Below, piece after piece: positions 1-17,559 of a DNA stretch of 64,000 nt (the stretch's first letter is position 1; every line of letters starts with the position of its first letter). The stretch covers positions 17,595,564 to 17,659,563 of the forward strand of contig CAIIXF020000007.1 in assembly GCA_903813345.2 (NCBI GenBank), given 5' to 3'. The notes beneath the pieces are model-generated. The model was not told the DNA's origin and searched no databases. It was given only the letters and a program-made list of their open reading frames with translations. Source of the DNA: Owenia fusiformis (Eukaryota; Annelida; Polychaeta; Sabellida; Oweniidae). The position numbers and the translations under genes are program-made.

Positions 1-754
1 CCTTTTTAGCTTACACTTGTATTTAGTACCAGAGACGTACTCACCTAATTGCCTCCCTTGATCCATTTATTTGCTAAACATATATGATTAATGACATTAA
101 CACGATCCACTAAAGTTTGATATTCGTGAAAATAGAGCGTATACTAAATGCACCGAAACAGCAACAATTTAACTTTAAAATAATTTCCGAGATAAACGTG
201 CATCTGAAAAGGAAACTGATTTTTTCACTTGGATTTATTTTTCCTTAAAGACATGTTAAACAGATAAGTAGGTCATTATTACATAATCATAAAATGAATA
301 AGTCTGAAAATACAATTGGTCAGAATGTACTAAAACCTGCTTGAAACTGAAAAACATTGCATGCTCTATTCCACACAATTTGGAACTTTTGAAATTCGCA
401 GTAACAATGAATAAGCAGCCTGTATATAATCATTGCATAGAAAACACTTCATGTAGTGTTTATCAGATGTATTGAGTTGACCAAAATACTCCTTTGTTTA
501 CTACATACTGGACTACATACTGGCACCCTTACATATATGTTACTGCACATATTGTAGAATTAGCCCATAAGAGCTTTGCAAAATCAACATCTTATACTAT
601 CAACGTAATAGACAGCTTGCCCAACCTTACAGGCAAACTATCATATACAAATTCGAAGATAAGACTGATGTTGTCACATTGAAATATGATAATAAGTAAA
701 TAACATTTTGTAATATTTTGCACGGGTAAAACCATGCACAGTAAAATAATACAC
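1..754. other. Non-coding stretch, no gene seen
   Basis: AT-rich sequence with only short, low-complexity reading frames on both strands. I see no splice-compatible exon series, RNA gene or clear terminal repeats. It may be the 3' flank of something outside the window. Confidence 0.5.
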
Positions 755-1965
755 AGGGTTACCCTAAATTGTAGAAACATGAATATGTTTCTAACTTATA
801 ATTAATTAATTCATATATCCCAAGGATTTCACCTGTTCCCTTCCTGACCAAACCTTGTTTGATTTTTGATTTTTTACAGTAAAATAAACTACTCTATCAT
901 TTTTATTTCCATATGTTATTGACATGAGAACCTAAATGATCAATGGGAAAACAATGCTAAACTTGCACACTGAAATAGGTATTCCAGCAGGCCTAGGAAA
1001 ATATGGCTAGAAAAAGATGCTACACCTAAGGGCTACAGGTGGACAAACTATCCCCCTGAAAAGTATTTTAAGGGTCAGATCACTAAATTCATGATTGCAT
1101 TGAAAAGCTTTGAATGCTAATTTTCAAGAATGGATGTACATGTATTACAAAAGAAGAAAATATGAAGAATTCATATCGTTCATTTCGAGTGATTATTTAG
1201 TGTCAAGTTTTGTCTCTAGTGATAGCATGTTACGGAATATCTCATCAAGTGACCAAAACTACAGCAGCTAAAATAAGCATACCGAAATATATCTATTATC
1301 TTACAATTTAGCTCAATTCTTGAATTTGAAGATCTACTGCTATATTGTCTAATATGCATTATAACAGATCGATTTGATGGTAAGAACTAGTATGTGATAT
1401 GATTGATTTTACCTTTTTGTCATCATTGATAAGGTATATAATAATACCATTCCAATTAATGATAACTCACTTATTGTATTACTTCCGCTTGATACACATT
1501 CTAGAAGATAATATGCTTTTAAAATTAGTAAACCATTACCAAAAATATGGTTACCCTGTAGTAGTGAAAGGCACATTAAAAATGAATATTACCCCCTTCA
1601 ATCTATTTTTACAGATTTTTATGATTATTTCACGTTTTTCTATATTTTGCGTAACCAGGACGGTGAATTTTCTTCATTTTTCTTCAAACATTTCGTCTTA
1701 CCAATATTGATTATATCTGTCAATTTCAAGAAAATCGCACCGCTATGTTTGAAAATAATTCAAATTGTGTCGTTTTTCCCATTGAGCTCCATTATAAAAA
1801 TGGAATTTTCAAACTTAATATTTTAAAATTCTACGTGGTGAAAAGTTGCATATTGAGTAGTAAGTTAATGTTATGGTGTAAAAAATTCAAAACAAAAAGG
1901 AATAAAGAAAAAATGCCACGGAGCAGTCTCATTAACATGTCTTTAAAAAGTGATGGATAATAAAT
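755..1965 (+). repeat. Copy 1 of a diverged direct duplication
   Basis: This segment matches 2738-4140 in the same orientation. The best conserved part is 1540-1960 against 3733-4135, starting at a shared ATGGTTACCCTGTAGTAGTG and running about 400 bp. Weaker similarity at the left end pairs 755-900 with 2738-2930 (shared TTACCCTAAAT followed by TTTGAT-rich sequence). The short reading frames are not conserved between copies, so I treat it as non-coding. Confidence 0.6.
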
Positions 1966-2737
1966 ACCCATTCGATCAAATGCTTGTGTTTATAGATGAT
2001 ACATAAGCTTTGAATAGTAACTAATTTCAAAATGTTTCTATTATTTAATATTTACTTTTGAGGAGTTATCAGCTCCGGGGACTTAGCAAGATTTTTTTGT
2101 TTGAAATAAAACAAAATGGAGGTGTACAGATTTGAAAGAAAATGTGTTTTCATCAGTATTAAGACAGTTGGTTTATTTCACCCTAGATGGAGCAGCTTTT
2201 AAGTTGGAAAATAAGATGTGCGAAATTATTGATATTTCTTCTTTGCATAATGTCATGATGCTCCGGGGTCTTCCAAAAATTAGACAATCCCACCCCGTGC
2301 CTAAGGTTGCCAAACTTTTGGAGAGAAGTGTAACTTTTACTGTTTTGATTTACTGGTCATATAAATTGAACATATGTTTCTGGTTTTTGCAATGAATTTT
2401 TCCACAAATATTTTTTGGGGGAAATCCCGACCGGGGGTTCGTCCGAACCCATCGAACCCCTGGTCCCTACGGCTATGATACTTCATGTACTTTATGTGCT
2501 CTCACACAATTACCTTCCCTTGCATAAAGTTGCTGTACAGTTATATGTAACTGAATATTGTATATCTATCACAAACAACCTTAGCAAAATGATGGTTCGA
2601 CGAAATGGACGGTTCGCTAAAACCAATAAACCAGGCAATCCAGGCCAATTTGGAAAGAAACTAGATAGCGTGATAGCGAATGAGGATAGTAAGTGACATA
2701 TATTTTGCAAAGATCAGCTTGTAAACTACTGGGTAAC
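1966..2737. other. Spacer between direct duplicates, no gene seen
   Basis: Reading frames at 2132-2395 and 2415-2696 have no recognisable domain and no splice context. At about 2430-2470 there is a G/C-rich patch resembling part of the small inverted-repeat element at 33257-33462, but without its ends. Confidence 0.4.
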
Positions 2738-4140
2738 CCTAAATGATGAGAAATATGTACAAAATATGTTTTGCATGATTATTTCATATCCCAATGATTT
2801 AACTCCTTCACTCTAATAAGGTATATAGATACTAATTACAGGACATTTAGGAATTAAGTGACCAAAGCAAGCATGTTTGAGATTTTAATGATTTTAAATA
2901 AATTACCACTTCATTATTTGCTTTTAGACATTCAATCAGTTTTATTTGTCCAACAAACCATATTCACAATTGTTCAATCCAACGAAGATTAGGGGATAAG
3001 CTATAGAGACCCCTCCATTTGTCCGAACATCCATCCTTCAACTAGACAACAGCAACACCAAAGTGTAGCAAATCCCATCGAACAGCCATGGCTGGCATTT
3101 TTACAAACAAAGTATACAGCAAAAATGGCAGCCATTTTTCAAAATGGCCACCTTCTACCAAAAGTGTCATTAGACAGTGTGCCACGCTTATAGTATTCAC
3201 GCATCAAATATGAACAAAATCGCTCTACTACTTTTCGAGTTATAGTAAAATACGTTCAAATGACGGCCATTTTTCAAAATGGCTGCCTTCTACCAAAAGT
3301 GTCATTAGACAGTGTGCCATGCTTATAGTATTCACATACAAAATATGAACAAAATCGCTCCACTACTTTTCGTGAGTAAAATACGTTAAAATGGCCGCCA
3401 TTTTTCAAAATGGCCGCCTTCTACCAGAAGAGTCATTAGACAGTGTGCCATGCTTATAGTATTCATATTCCAAATATGAACAAAATCGCTCGACTACTTT
3501 TCGAGTTACAGCAAAAGTCGGACTACCACCCTCGTTCATAGTCTAGAATCAGGACATATAAATAAATTTAATCATCTACAATGCATTGAGTCATTGGCTT
3601 AAATCCTATAATATAATATGCCTATCAATATAATATGTAATTATTTAAGTATCATCTCAATGCTTTAATTTTAATAGAATTATTTTAATATTTTACTAAC
3701 TGTATAATATGTAGTTTGCAAAAATCAAATCAGTACCAAAATTATGGTTACCCTGTAGTAGTGAAAGGCGCATTGAAAATGAATATCACCCCCTTCAATC
3801 TATTTTTACAGGTTTTTATGATTATTTCAGATTTTTCTATAGTTTGCGTAACCAGGACGGTAAATTTTCTTCATTTTTCATCAAACATTTTGTCTTACCA
3901 ATATTTATTATATCTGTCAATTTTATCAAAATCGCGCCGCTAGGTTTGAAAATAATTCAAATTATGTAGTTTTTCCCTTTGAGCTCCATTATAAAAATGG
4001 AATTTTCAAACTTAATATTTTAAAATTCTACGTGGTGAAAAGTTGCATATTGAGAAGTTAGTTAATGTTATGGTGTTCAAAATTCAAAACAAAAAGGAAT
4101 AAAGAAAAAATGCCACAGAGAAGTCTCAATAGAGTCTCTT
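2738..4140 (+). repeat. Copy 2 of the diverged direct duplication
   Basis: Counterpart of 755-1965, interrupted at about 3040-3540 by a different tandem-repeat element. Both copies are AT-rich and lack a long open frame. Confidence 0.6.
3040..3540 (+). repeat. Interspersed repeat family A, copy 1 (tandem core)
   Basis: Starts with the head sequence ACTAGACAACAGCAACACCA and continues into three tandem units of about 125 bp, each with CATTTTTCAAAATGGC, GTCATTAGACAGTGTGCCA and AACAAAATCGCTC. The same head and core occur in reverse at 42855-44012, and the head alone at 34303. Non-coding, probably a non-autonomous transposable element. Confidence 0.75.
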
Positions 4141-4990
4141 TAATGTCGGTGAAGTAAACTGTTTTTATAAATCAATATGTAAAGCTTTTCACAAAGTATG
4201 TCTACACTCACGGTGATCGCGCAAAATGGAAAAAGGGGCAGTAGGCGATTTCTGCAAGAAAATTCAACAAATCTTGAAGATTTATTTTTTTCCTGATTTA
4301 TAGCAAAACATTGACTCTTGCAGGTTTTTGGCAATGCGCCTTTTTAATAAATCTCATATCTTAGAAGTGAATCGGTTCAAAAATCTTAGACGACCTAACA
4401 TAATTTACCATGCAGTGCGCCTATTCAATTGTATTTTCTCCTCAGAAAAGAAATCATACATATTTGTTGTATTTCCTTGCAGGAATAGCCTACTCCCCCT
4501 ACATCCCTTTCGATCGACGGGAGTGTCTAATACGTTTGAAAATATAGTTGACATTATATGGCAAAGTATTGATCGATTCATACGTACGAATCAGTTGATC
4601 CCGTTTGGCTACCTGAAAAGTAACCATGCAATGCTTCATCACAAATACGCGTAGGCGTTTTTACACGTGAATATCCCGTTTCTGTGTTTTCGGAAGGGTT
4701 TCATATATTGTTTCATTAAATGTGAAATAAATCATATTTTCTCCAGATTTTGTCTGTCTGCGAAAAGGATGGACGGAATGGCCTGGACGCAAAAAATTAA
4801 TAAATTGGAAACTGGATCACCTTCCTGTCCGGGCAAAATAAGCACATCAACCATATGTTCAAGTAACATTGTTTTCAGAAGATGTTTATGTGTGGTAAGC
4901 CTATTGATATTAGTTGTATTTAATAATTTGTACTCTGGGCTGCGATTCCTTTAGAAAAAGATCAGCTGTTAGTCAATGACAGTCGTAAGT
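4141..4990. other. Non-coding stretch, no gene seen
   Basis: A 108-codon frame at 4328-4654 (+) and a 95-codon frame at 4667-4954 (+) have no recognisable motif, biased composition or neighbouring compatible exons. I do not call a gene. Confidence 0.4.
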
Positions 4991-5188
4991 TTGTCACTTT
5001 TGCATCCCTACGGCTGTTGTGACTTTTTGCATTGCTATGGCAGTTGTGACTTTTCGCATTCCTGCGGCTGTTGTGACCCTTTGCATATACGGCCGTTGTG
5101 ACTTTTTGCATTCCTACTGTTGTTGTGACTTTCTGCATTCCTTATAAGGCTGTTTTGACTTTTTGCCTTCCTACGGCTGTTGTTGAGT
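4990..5188 (+). repeat. Minisatellite, about 28-30 bp unit, about 7 copies
   Basis: Imperfect repeats of CTACGGCTGTTGTGACTTTT followed by GCATTC. Copies vary by substitutions and small indels, so the array is not recent. Confidence 0.85.
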
Positions 5189-5382
5189 TACGATATCGGA
5201 AGTTTACGACCGTGATATCCGGAAACGATCTCATACCATTAGTTGACATTGTAAGATAACCAAGGACCCATGCAAGAAAGCCTTTCTTATCATAATGAGT
5301 TTCGATATTTCACGCTGATAAGATTAAGTTAGCATCGCCTGAACATATGGAGACACTCCTAGACGCTTTTCGTCCACGCTTC

Positions 5383-5905
5383 ATAATCTAAAACGGCTTT
5401 GTATAAAAAACCTCCTACCCTTACCCACCTACCCACGTACGTTGGACATGATACAGTCTTTGAAGGGTTCAATTTTAAAAATGTTAGTTTATTAAATCTT
5501 AGTTTATGATGAATTATAGATGCATTTGTAACGACCCTTGATAGCAAGTTGCTACTACAAACCAGCTGGGTTCGATTCCCACTCGGGGCATCGAATTTAG
5601 CACACTTTCTTCAGTTTCTTTATCTGGCTGGTTGGACCTATGCTCGCGATCGTTAGCTAGTTATTCCCCTGGGGCGCCCTCGGGTCCTTACACATTGCAA
5701 TGCACCCATATGCCTTTATTTATGGATATGTCATCCGTTGAGTCATAAAATAAAGCCGAAATTGTAGAAATGTTAATAATTAGAGCTATTTTGAGATTTA
5801 AAAATCTTTAAAAATTGAACCCTTCAATGACTGCATGATGTCCCACGTAGGTGGGTAGGTGGGCATGAGGTAGGAGGTTTTTTATACAAAGCCATCTTAA
5901 ACAAC
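5383..5905. mobile_element. Fold-back element upstream of the astacin gene
   Basis: The left arm (about 5390-5490) and right arm (about 5795-5905) are inverted copies. Both contain CTTTGTATAAAAAACCTCCT, the TACCCACCTACC patch and TTGAAGGGTTCAATTTTAAA in opposite orientation. The centre carries a tRNA-derived SINE-like sequence. The right end lies about 85 bp before the astacin start codon, so the element abuts or forms part of that promoter region. Confidence 0.75.
5525..5665 (+). repeat. tRNA-derived SINE copy
   Basis: Contains a pol III B-box-like GGGTTCGATTCCCACTC, followed by a body (GGGGCATCGAATTTAGCAC, then TTTATCTGGCTG) that matches the minus-strand copy at 42215-42352. Two copies sharing both the tRNA-like head and the same non-tRNA body make it a SINE family and not a tRNA gene. 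It has no cloverleaf. Confidence 0.65.
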
Positions 5906-5988
5906 GTTATTATCAATGCAAGCTGATAAACTATGTTTATAAGTTTGACGTTATCTCGGTCACAATTTAGTGAAGACAAGTCAGTAAG

Positions 5989-8983
5989 ATGAAAGGTCTG
6001 ATACTGTTGGCTCTGTTTGCTGCTGCACAGGTATTCATTTATTGTCTCTTTCAATTTGTTTGTTCCATTTATTTGTTCCATTATGATTATATATTTATTA
6101 ATCTGTTTATATACCGTTTTGGTAACTACGTTTTCAATACTTCTGTAGATGACTGTAATCATATATGCTATATACAATTTGCAGGCGTTCCCCAGCTTTG
6201 GACGCTCTTCACCAGAGGAAGGAGGTAAGACTTTTATGACAATATAATCATTGGGACGAATCGACGTCTTTCTTGTTTCTTCATTATGACTTAATTTATC
6301 AAGTACAATTAATGTTATTTCCATGTTTATATTATCAGCAAACTTCAAAACTTTGTCAAATATGTAACGCACTTTGTGCTGATGTGATGAATTCCTGGAC
6401 GATACTAAGAGATGCAAGAAAAATGATGCAAAATTCCTAAACGATACTAAGGCCATAAGAAGTAGATTCTTTGTTTTGCGTCCTGGCAAAATCAAAATCA
6501 TACAAGGGTACAAGGAAAACAAACACAAACTCAAGAAAAAACACAAACTCGTTTACTGAGAAATGTATATATTTTATGGGCATAAAAAGGGATGACATAC
6601 CAATTTTTTAGTGATTACAAACACATATCTATACATTTTATATAATATATTTAAACATATTCAAGGGTAAAAATACACTATGTATGCCAAACTAATTAAT
6701 AACACTGTTAATTTTGATGCACGTCAAATTATCACAAGGGTCTGACTCAGACCCTTGTGATTGCTATTTGGATGTGTTTGTTTTTTCTGATTTACTCAAA
6801 ACCGTGCAAGCAAGGGGACGTAAAACAAAGAATCTACTTCTTATGGCCTAAGCTCAATCATACGGACTGTCCAATTTCTTAATGACCAATTGTCTTTCAG
6901 ATTTATTTGAGGGTGACATCATTCTAGATGAGGAAGAGGATGTCTACAATGCCTTGAGGTCATCCTCTAGAAAGTGGCCCTCTGGTCGCGTACCATACAC
7001 TGTTACTGGATCACTAAGTAAGTAGAACAAGTTACAATGAGCAATTATATACCCTCTGTAAAGAAAAAAGGTGCACGGTCCTGTATCAGTCATAACATTT
7101 TCAAAATTTTGTATAATATTAATATAACTGATGGAAATTTGAAAAAATTAGATGAAAATCTGAAAAAGTTAGCAATGGTTAAAAACATTGTTTCACAAAC
7201 TCACTACTGTGACTTTTTCTATTTGCTATTATACAGCGTACATTTTCCTATAAGCCTAGGACATCATTCTAAATATGTTATATTCTTCATATCATAGTAT
7301 AGCCCATTCCATTGCTCAATAAACACATTTATACATCACATCTGACATAAATTTTGGTATGCATAAGCTACGTCTAGGAGGTATAATATATTTACGGGTC
7401 ATTGAGAAAGATTTAAAGTTATAATTATCTTACAATTCCAAAATTGTAATATATGTTACCCCTACCTCTAATTTTGAACTGAGAAGAGACCTCTGGGTCT
7501 GAAAGATATTACCTCAAATTCTATGACAAAATAGTTGTAATTAATCAGATTTTTATTTTATAACTGATATACGAAGTTTTATTGAATTGAAGACTTTTTA
7601 AAATGGTGTAAATGCAACTAACAATTTAACTTCATGGCTCAGAAGATCACCTTCTTGGGCACATTGCTGGGTATAGAATTTCTCAAATTTATGACGTCGA
7701 TTTATTGTAAAAAGTCACACTCACGATTTTGGGAGTTGTTATATTCAATACTTTCTCTTACGTTTTACCATATCTACGAAATTCTTTGAAATTTTCTCCA
7801 TTAAAGTATTCAAAGATTATACCTCTGAAACTTTGGTATGATAATAACGAAAAATAAAAAAGATATGATTAGTAAAGGACAATGCACCTTTTTTCTTTAC
7901 AGAGGGTACACTTAATGGGCATCTAAGCGGATAAAACCAATATCCCTGTCATTTTCCAGACATTTGATAACCTTGAAAACTTCTAATGTTGAAAGCCTTC
8001 ATCTTAAAATTGTTTTTGTTTGACTTCTGCCTACTATGAGAAGTGGAAATTGCGACACGTTAGTTGTGTTTTAGCATCAAGAGAGCGCAGCACGTTGAAC
8101 GCCGCTATAGCTGATTACAACAGGTTCACCTGCATTAGGTGGGTGCCTAAGAGAAGCTCAGATAAAGCTTACGTCAACATCAAGAAAGCCTCAAGTGGGT
8201 AAGTCAAGACCTAAACCTTAACAGGAAAATGAAGTTAGAAACGCAAAAGGGACGTCACAAAGATTGAGCAAAATGAAGTTATATTCCAACATGTTTATCC
8301 AGGTGTTCATCTGCAGTTGGACGCACTGGCAGAGCTCAGACTATTAACCTTGGTAGAGGCTGCTGGAACAAAGGTATCGTCATCCACGAGATGATGCACG
8401 CTATTGGCTTCTACCACGAGCAGAGCAGGACAGACAGGGACAAATACGTCACCATCATGTATGACAATATCAAATCTGGTAAGATGTTAACAATAACATG
8501 CAAAAGAGGGTTTGCTAAAAAAGCTGGACATCTCGTTGACATAAGATTTTAGGAGATCTCACTTTTAACCATCTAACACCAACATTTTCTTCTATTGGAT
8601 GGCATATTTGAATTATTTATGTAGTTCTCAATCAAAACTTTGATTATCACCTTTATTCAGTTTTCAAAGATTTTTGAGCTATCTGAAAAAGATCGAGTTG
8701 TCCGTACTCAGCGACAAAAGATGTTCTTGATCACCAAAACATAAATCGTCAATAATTTTGTTCTGCAGGTAAACAAGGAAATTTCAATAAGTACGATGCC
8801 AACAAGATCTCTCTGCTTGGCATGCCTTATGACTATAGTTCCGTCATGCACTATGGCGGACGGGCGTTTTCAAAGAACGGAAAAGCTACAATCGTGCCAA
8901 AACAGAGGAACGCAAGAATTGGACAAAGAAGTGGCTTCTCTTCTTTGGATTATAAGAAAATTAACAAGCAATACAAATGTTAA
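5989..8983 (+). CDS. Astacin-family zinc metalloprotease (M12A), 6 exons, 237 aa
   Basis: Exons: 5989-6030, 6185-6224, 6901-7017, 8075-8198, 8303-8478, 8769-8983. All junctions are GT-AG and phases agree. Residues 1-14 ([14 protein letters not shown]) begin a signal peptide. FEGD at 30-33 matches the prodomain FxGD aspartate switch that keeps astacins latent. [15 protein letters not shown] (136-150) is the full zinc motif with catalytic Glu137. SVMHY (191-195) is the Met-turn with the zinc-side Tyr. Four Cys in the mature part fit the two conserved disulfides. The protein stops after the catalytic domain (ending in YKC), with no CUB or EGF tail, as in minimal digestive astacins. It is probably secreted; the substrate is unknown. 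The exon 4 start at 8075 was chosen over an earlier open frame because it restores phase and family alignment. Introns 2 and 3 contain transposon-like elements. Confidence 0.95.
6451..6848. mobile_element. MITE with TAA target duplication in astacin intron 2
   Basis: Ends are inverted repeats: GGCCATAAGAAGTAGATTCT at the left, its complement ending TTCTTATGGCC at the right. Both sides are flanked by TAA (6448-6450 and 6849-6851). A 3-bp TAA duplication fits the PIF/Harbinger superfamily, but no transposase is present. Confidence 0.65.
7052..7906. mobile_element. Tc1/mariner-like non-autonomous element in astacin intron 3
   Basis: Terminal inverted repeats begin CCCTCTGTAAAGAAAAAAGG and are flanked by TA on both sides. 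Diverged inverted similarity continues for about 180 bp inward. No transposase motif is visible. Confidence 0.7.
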
Positions 8984-8997
8984 AGGGATGGAATTGA

Positions 8998-9003
8998 AAT
9001 AAA
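8998..9003 (+). terminator. Poly(A) signal AATAAA of the astacin gene
   Basis: Canonical AATAAA starting 15 bp after the TAA stop codon, suggesting a very short 3' UTR. Confidence 0.7.
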
Positions 9004-9301
9004 TATTGAAGCTAATACATTTGTTGTGTCCTATTAAGCAGAGTCATTTAATAATTAATATATTTTGTTACGTGGTTTGTCCCAGTATCTAGACTAGCAT
9101 CGAGATAAAAATAATTTAGGGACGCATTTGAGAAGGCACCAAGAAAAGCCGCAACTACTGAGAAGCAAATCCGAAATAATTTAATGGTTACTGGTTAATA
9201 CTTATATATTAATATTTATATTTTATGACAGAAACATAGTTGAAATGAAGAACATTTGAAACATTCTCTTGAGCACATTTTTGGAATGTATAACCATAAA
9301 T

Positions 9302-9957
9302 CACAGGCTGGTATCGAAATATTTGTCCGCTGTGACGGAGCATGCTATTTTTCATAAAAACACTAAGAATACTTCACGATTTATTTTTTAACTCATATGT
9401 TTCGTTATACCATACAAAATTACTTACTCCATGCGATGGATATATCATTTGCGGGTAACTTTCACTTCTGTTTGAAGTCCAATTACGCTGGGAAGAAAAG
9501 CTATTGAAAATGGCGCCGAAGTATCATACTTCAAAATGTACCATTTCTTGTTTAACTTTCTGATGGCACGATATAGTGACACGATTATTTTTTATTAAAA
9601 AAATTAAAAAGACCCAATGCATTAATATCTCATTAATACATTCAGAGTTATGCTTAAAACATATGTTAATATTATCGTGTCACTATATCATGCCATTAAA
9701 AAGTTAAGAAAGAAATGGTACATTTTAGAGTTTGATACTCTGGCGCCGTTTTCAATAGATTTTACTCCTAGCGTTATTGGACTTCAAACAGAAGTGAAGG
9801 TTACACGCAAATGATATATCCATTGCATGGAGTAAGTAATTATCTTTGATATAACGAAACATATGAGTTAAAAAATAAATCGTGAAGCATTCTTAGTGTT
9901 TTTATGAAAAATAGCATGCTCCGTCACAGCGGACAAATCTTTCGATACCAGCCTGTG
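9302..9957. mobile_element. 656-bp fold-back MITE with long inverted arms
   Basis: CACAGGCTGGTATCGAAA at the left matches the inverted right end. Arms of almost 300 bp are highly similar and leave a small AT-rich centre. TAAAT flanks both ends (9297-9301 and 9958-9962), a likely 5-bp target duplication. Non-coding. Confidence 0.85.
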
Positions 9958-10029
9958 TAAATTCTCTCATTTAGCTTAGGGTAACATCTTGATACTCCGG
10001 GATATATGATGTACTTGTATAAATGGGTT

Positions 10030-10345
10030 TACCGTATCATCTGTAAAACGAAGCTCTCTGATTGGTCAGTTCTTGTGCTGTACCAATCTGTATTACTATT
10101 GAGATTGTTTCCCAGGGATTATCTTCTAAGTAAATGTATTGGCCCTAAGATCACACGATATAAGCGTTAAAGAATGGATTGCAGTGCAATACAGGATATA
10201 TTGTGCTCTCGATATTCCGTGTAGTGCACTCGACTTCGTCTCGTGCCAATACAGAATTTCTCGAGCAGACTATATCCTGTATTGCATTTCAAATCATTCA
10301 ATGACTTTTAGTATCAGTACAAATATCTTTGTTCCAATGTTTTGC
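10030..10345. repeat. Interspersed repeat family B, copy 1
   Basis: Shares blocks with 24505-24795: GATTGGTCAGTTCTTGTGCT, ACCAATCTGTATTACTATTG, CAATACAGAATTTCTCGAGC and TATCCTGTATTGCA. Block order and orientation differ between the copies, so one or both are rearranged. It also contains internal inverted pieces (CAATACAGGATATA and its complement). Confidence 0.65.
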
Positions 10346-10379
10346 GGTCTAGCTAGAGTGTTCTAGATGATACCCAAGT

Positions 10380-12180
10380 TAAAGAAAAATTGTATCGAGA
10401 AATAGTATAAAATTAAGTGACTAACTGTGTTTGGTTTGGGTATTTTATTTGGATGGAAATCTGAAAACGGAGCTGGGTTAATACGCTGACACTGATGTTA
10501 ATTGTGTGAAGTAGTCAATCGGCAAATCGATGCTGGAGTAAAATAACGACCATTTTGAAATCAGTTTTTCTATATCAATTTACCATTGCTAATACCTGAA
10601 TACTCCAACTAAATTACATTTACAAGGCAATCCCTTTGCCATAACAAGAACGGGTATTGCTAAGGGGTATGGTCACTGGTCAGATACCAATCCCCACCTT
10701 CGCCATAATGTTTACGTTTCTTTATTTCCCTGTTTTAAGGGAAGCGTATAACATTTAATTACTATAAAATTAAAACAAAATGATAAGTACGTTTTTTTAA
10801 AATGTCAGAAAGTAGATCGACAAACACTACTTGGAGGAGCACAAAAGGTGCATTGATTCCCCTTTGCCTACTACATTTGGGTTAGACAACAGTTATAGCA
10901 CAGAATAACTTCACTTTATCCCCAAAAAACAACTTCGGTTAAACAACAGACAGCTGTCCGATCGACAAGAACTCACGAGTTTCTAATGAGATAAAAGATA
11001 GGACAGGATGTATACTATTGATGTGTCCTTGAGATAAGATATAGAACAGATATATACAACTTATGTAAGGTTCAAGTTGGAGACATCCTCAGATTAGATA
11101 TGCTCAGACATTAAAAGCTACATGTGTCCATGTGACACGCCGAAAACTAAAACAGAATTAAACCTTTGATATCAGAACATGCTGAACATAATAAACTATT
11201 AATATTTTTAGTTTTACATTTTTATTCAACTTCAAATTTTACATTTTTTGTTGAAATTATATTTCAATCCCATAACCTTTATGCATCATTCATAATATAG
11301 AATTTTACATTCAAATATTAAACAATTTCAACAATATATTCTCATAATAGTGACAATAAACAACATACACAATCATATATTGTATCTTGAAAGTGTTCAG
11401 ATAGGAGGGTTTACTCTACTAGATATTCAAAGTTATGATTAGTTAAGCTATGACTAGATGTTAGAATATTAACATTTGTTAATTTTAAATAAAATAAAAT
11501 TTTAACCTCCAATCGTATGCATAAGAGTTACTTCACTTTTAAAGTGAGTTTAAACTAACTTCACAAATATTAAGCATTTGTGAATATTTTACCCTGTGTC
11601 AATCTTTAATAACATGATCATTGATTATCAGTTTTATAAAATTATATTATTAAAATAATTCATATTTAAAGTGATACATCGATTTTAGAAAAAGAGTATG
11701 AGAATTTATGGATGTAATACTTATGACTACATGTAGGCTACTTCACACTGGATTTCACTAGCAGGTGAATGTAACACTGCCAAGAATGTGATGGGTTAAT
11801 TCATAAATACTACCAAAATAGAATTCCAAGACCAAGGATCATTGAGTTTAGGGTCACTAATGATAACAGGCTATATGTGATATGTACTTGTACATTGTAC
11901 ATGATCTTGTCTGTTCCTCAAACGTATCAAAAACTAGAAATCTGCAACAGAATTATTTGTCTATGACAAACACCATGCACTAGATAACAATTGACTTGCA
12001 GATCTGTATCTTAGCATTATTTAGAGAAATTGTCATGGTGTGAATTGTAATTTTTGAGTACACTCGTGTCTATTTCTCTGTCCACTGTAATAAACCATCA
12101 TTTAAACCAATGATGAACATTTTTATAATAATCTGATTCTAGTCTTTCAACTATAATCTTTATAAGAATGTTTTCCACGA
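10380..12180. other. Intergenic stretch, nothing recognised
   Basis: AT-rich spacer downstream of the astacin gene and 3' of ferrochelatase. No open frame with domain or splice support and no obvious inverted terminal repeats. The right part may include ferrochelatase 3' UTR. Confidence 0.5.
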
Positions 12181-12184
12181 TGTG

Positions 12185-12190
12185 TTTATT
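12185..12190 (-). terminator. Candidate poly(A) signal of ferrochelatase
   Basis: TTTATT on the + strand reads AATAAA on the minus strand, about 80 bp after the ferrochelatase stop codon. Confidence 0.5.
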
Positions 12191-12270
12191 GCATTATGTA
12201 TACAGTTATCTGTAAGAAGTATAGATGGGTACATGAACCTATACAGTTTCTATACTAAAAGTACATGAAA

Positions 12271-17559
<5,289 letters not shown>

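Noticed and set aside
5824-6546. 240-codon minus-strand open frame
   Set aside because: Overlaps astacin exons 1 and 2 and fold-back element arms on the other strand, with no domain or splice evidence.
8020-8074. Upstream extension of astacin exon 4
   Set aside because: The frame is open back to 8020, but starting there breaks phase with exon 3 and adds residues with no place in the astacin fold; the TTTTAG at 8069-8074 fits.
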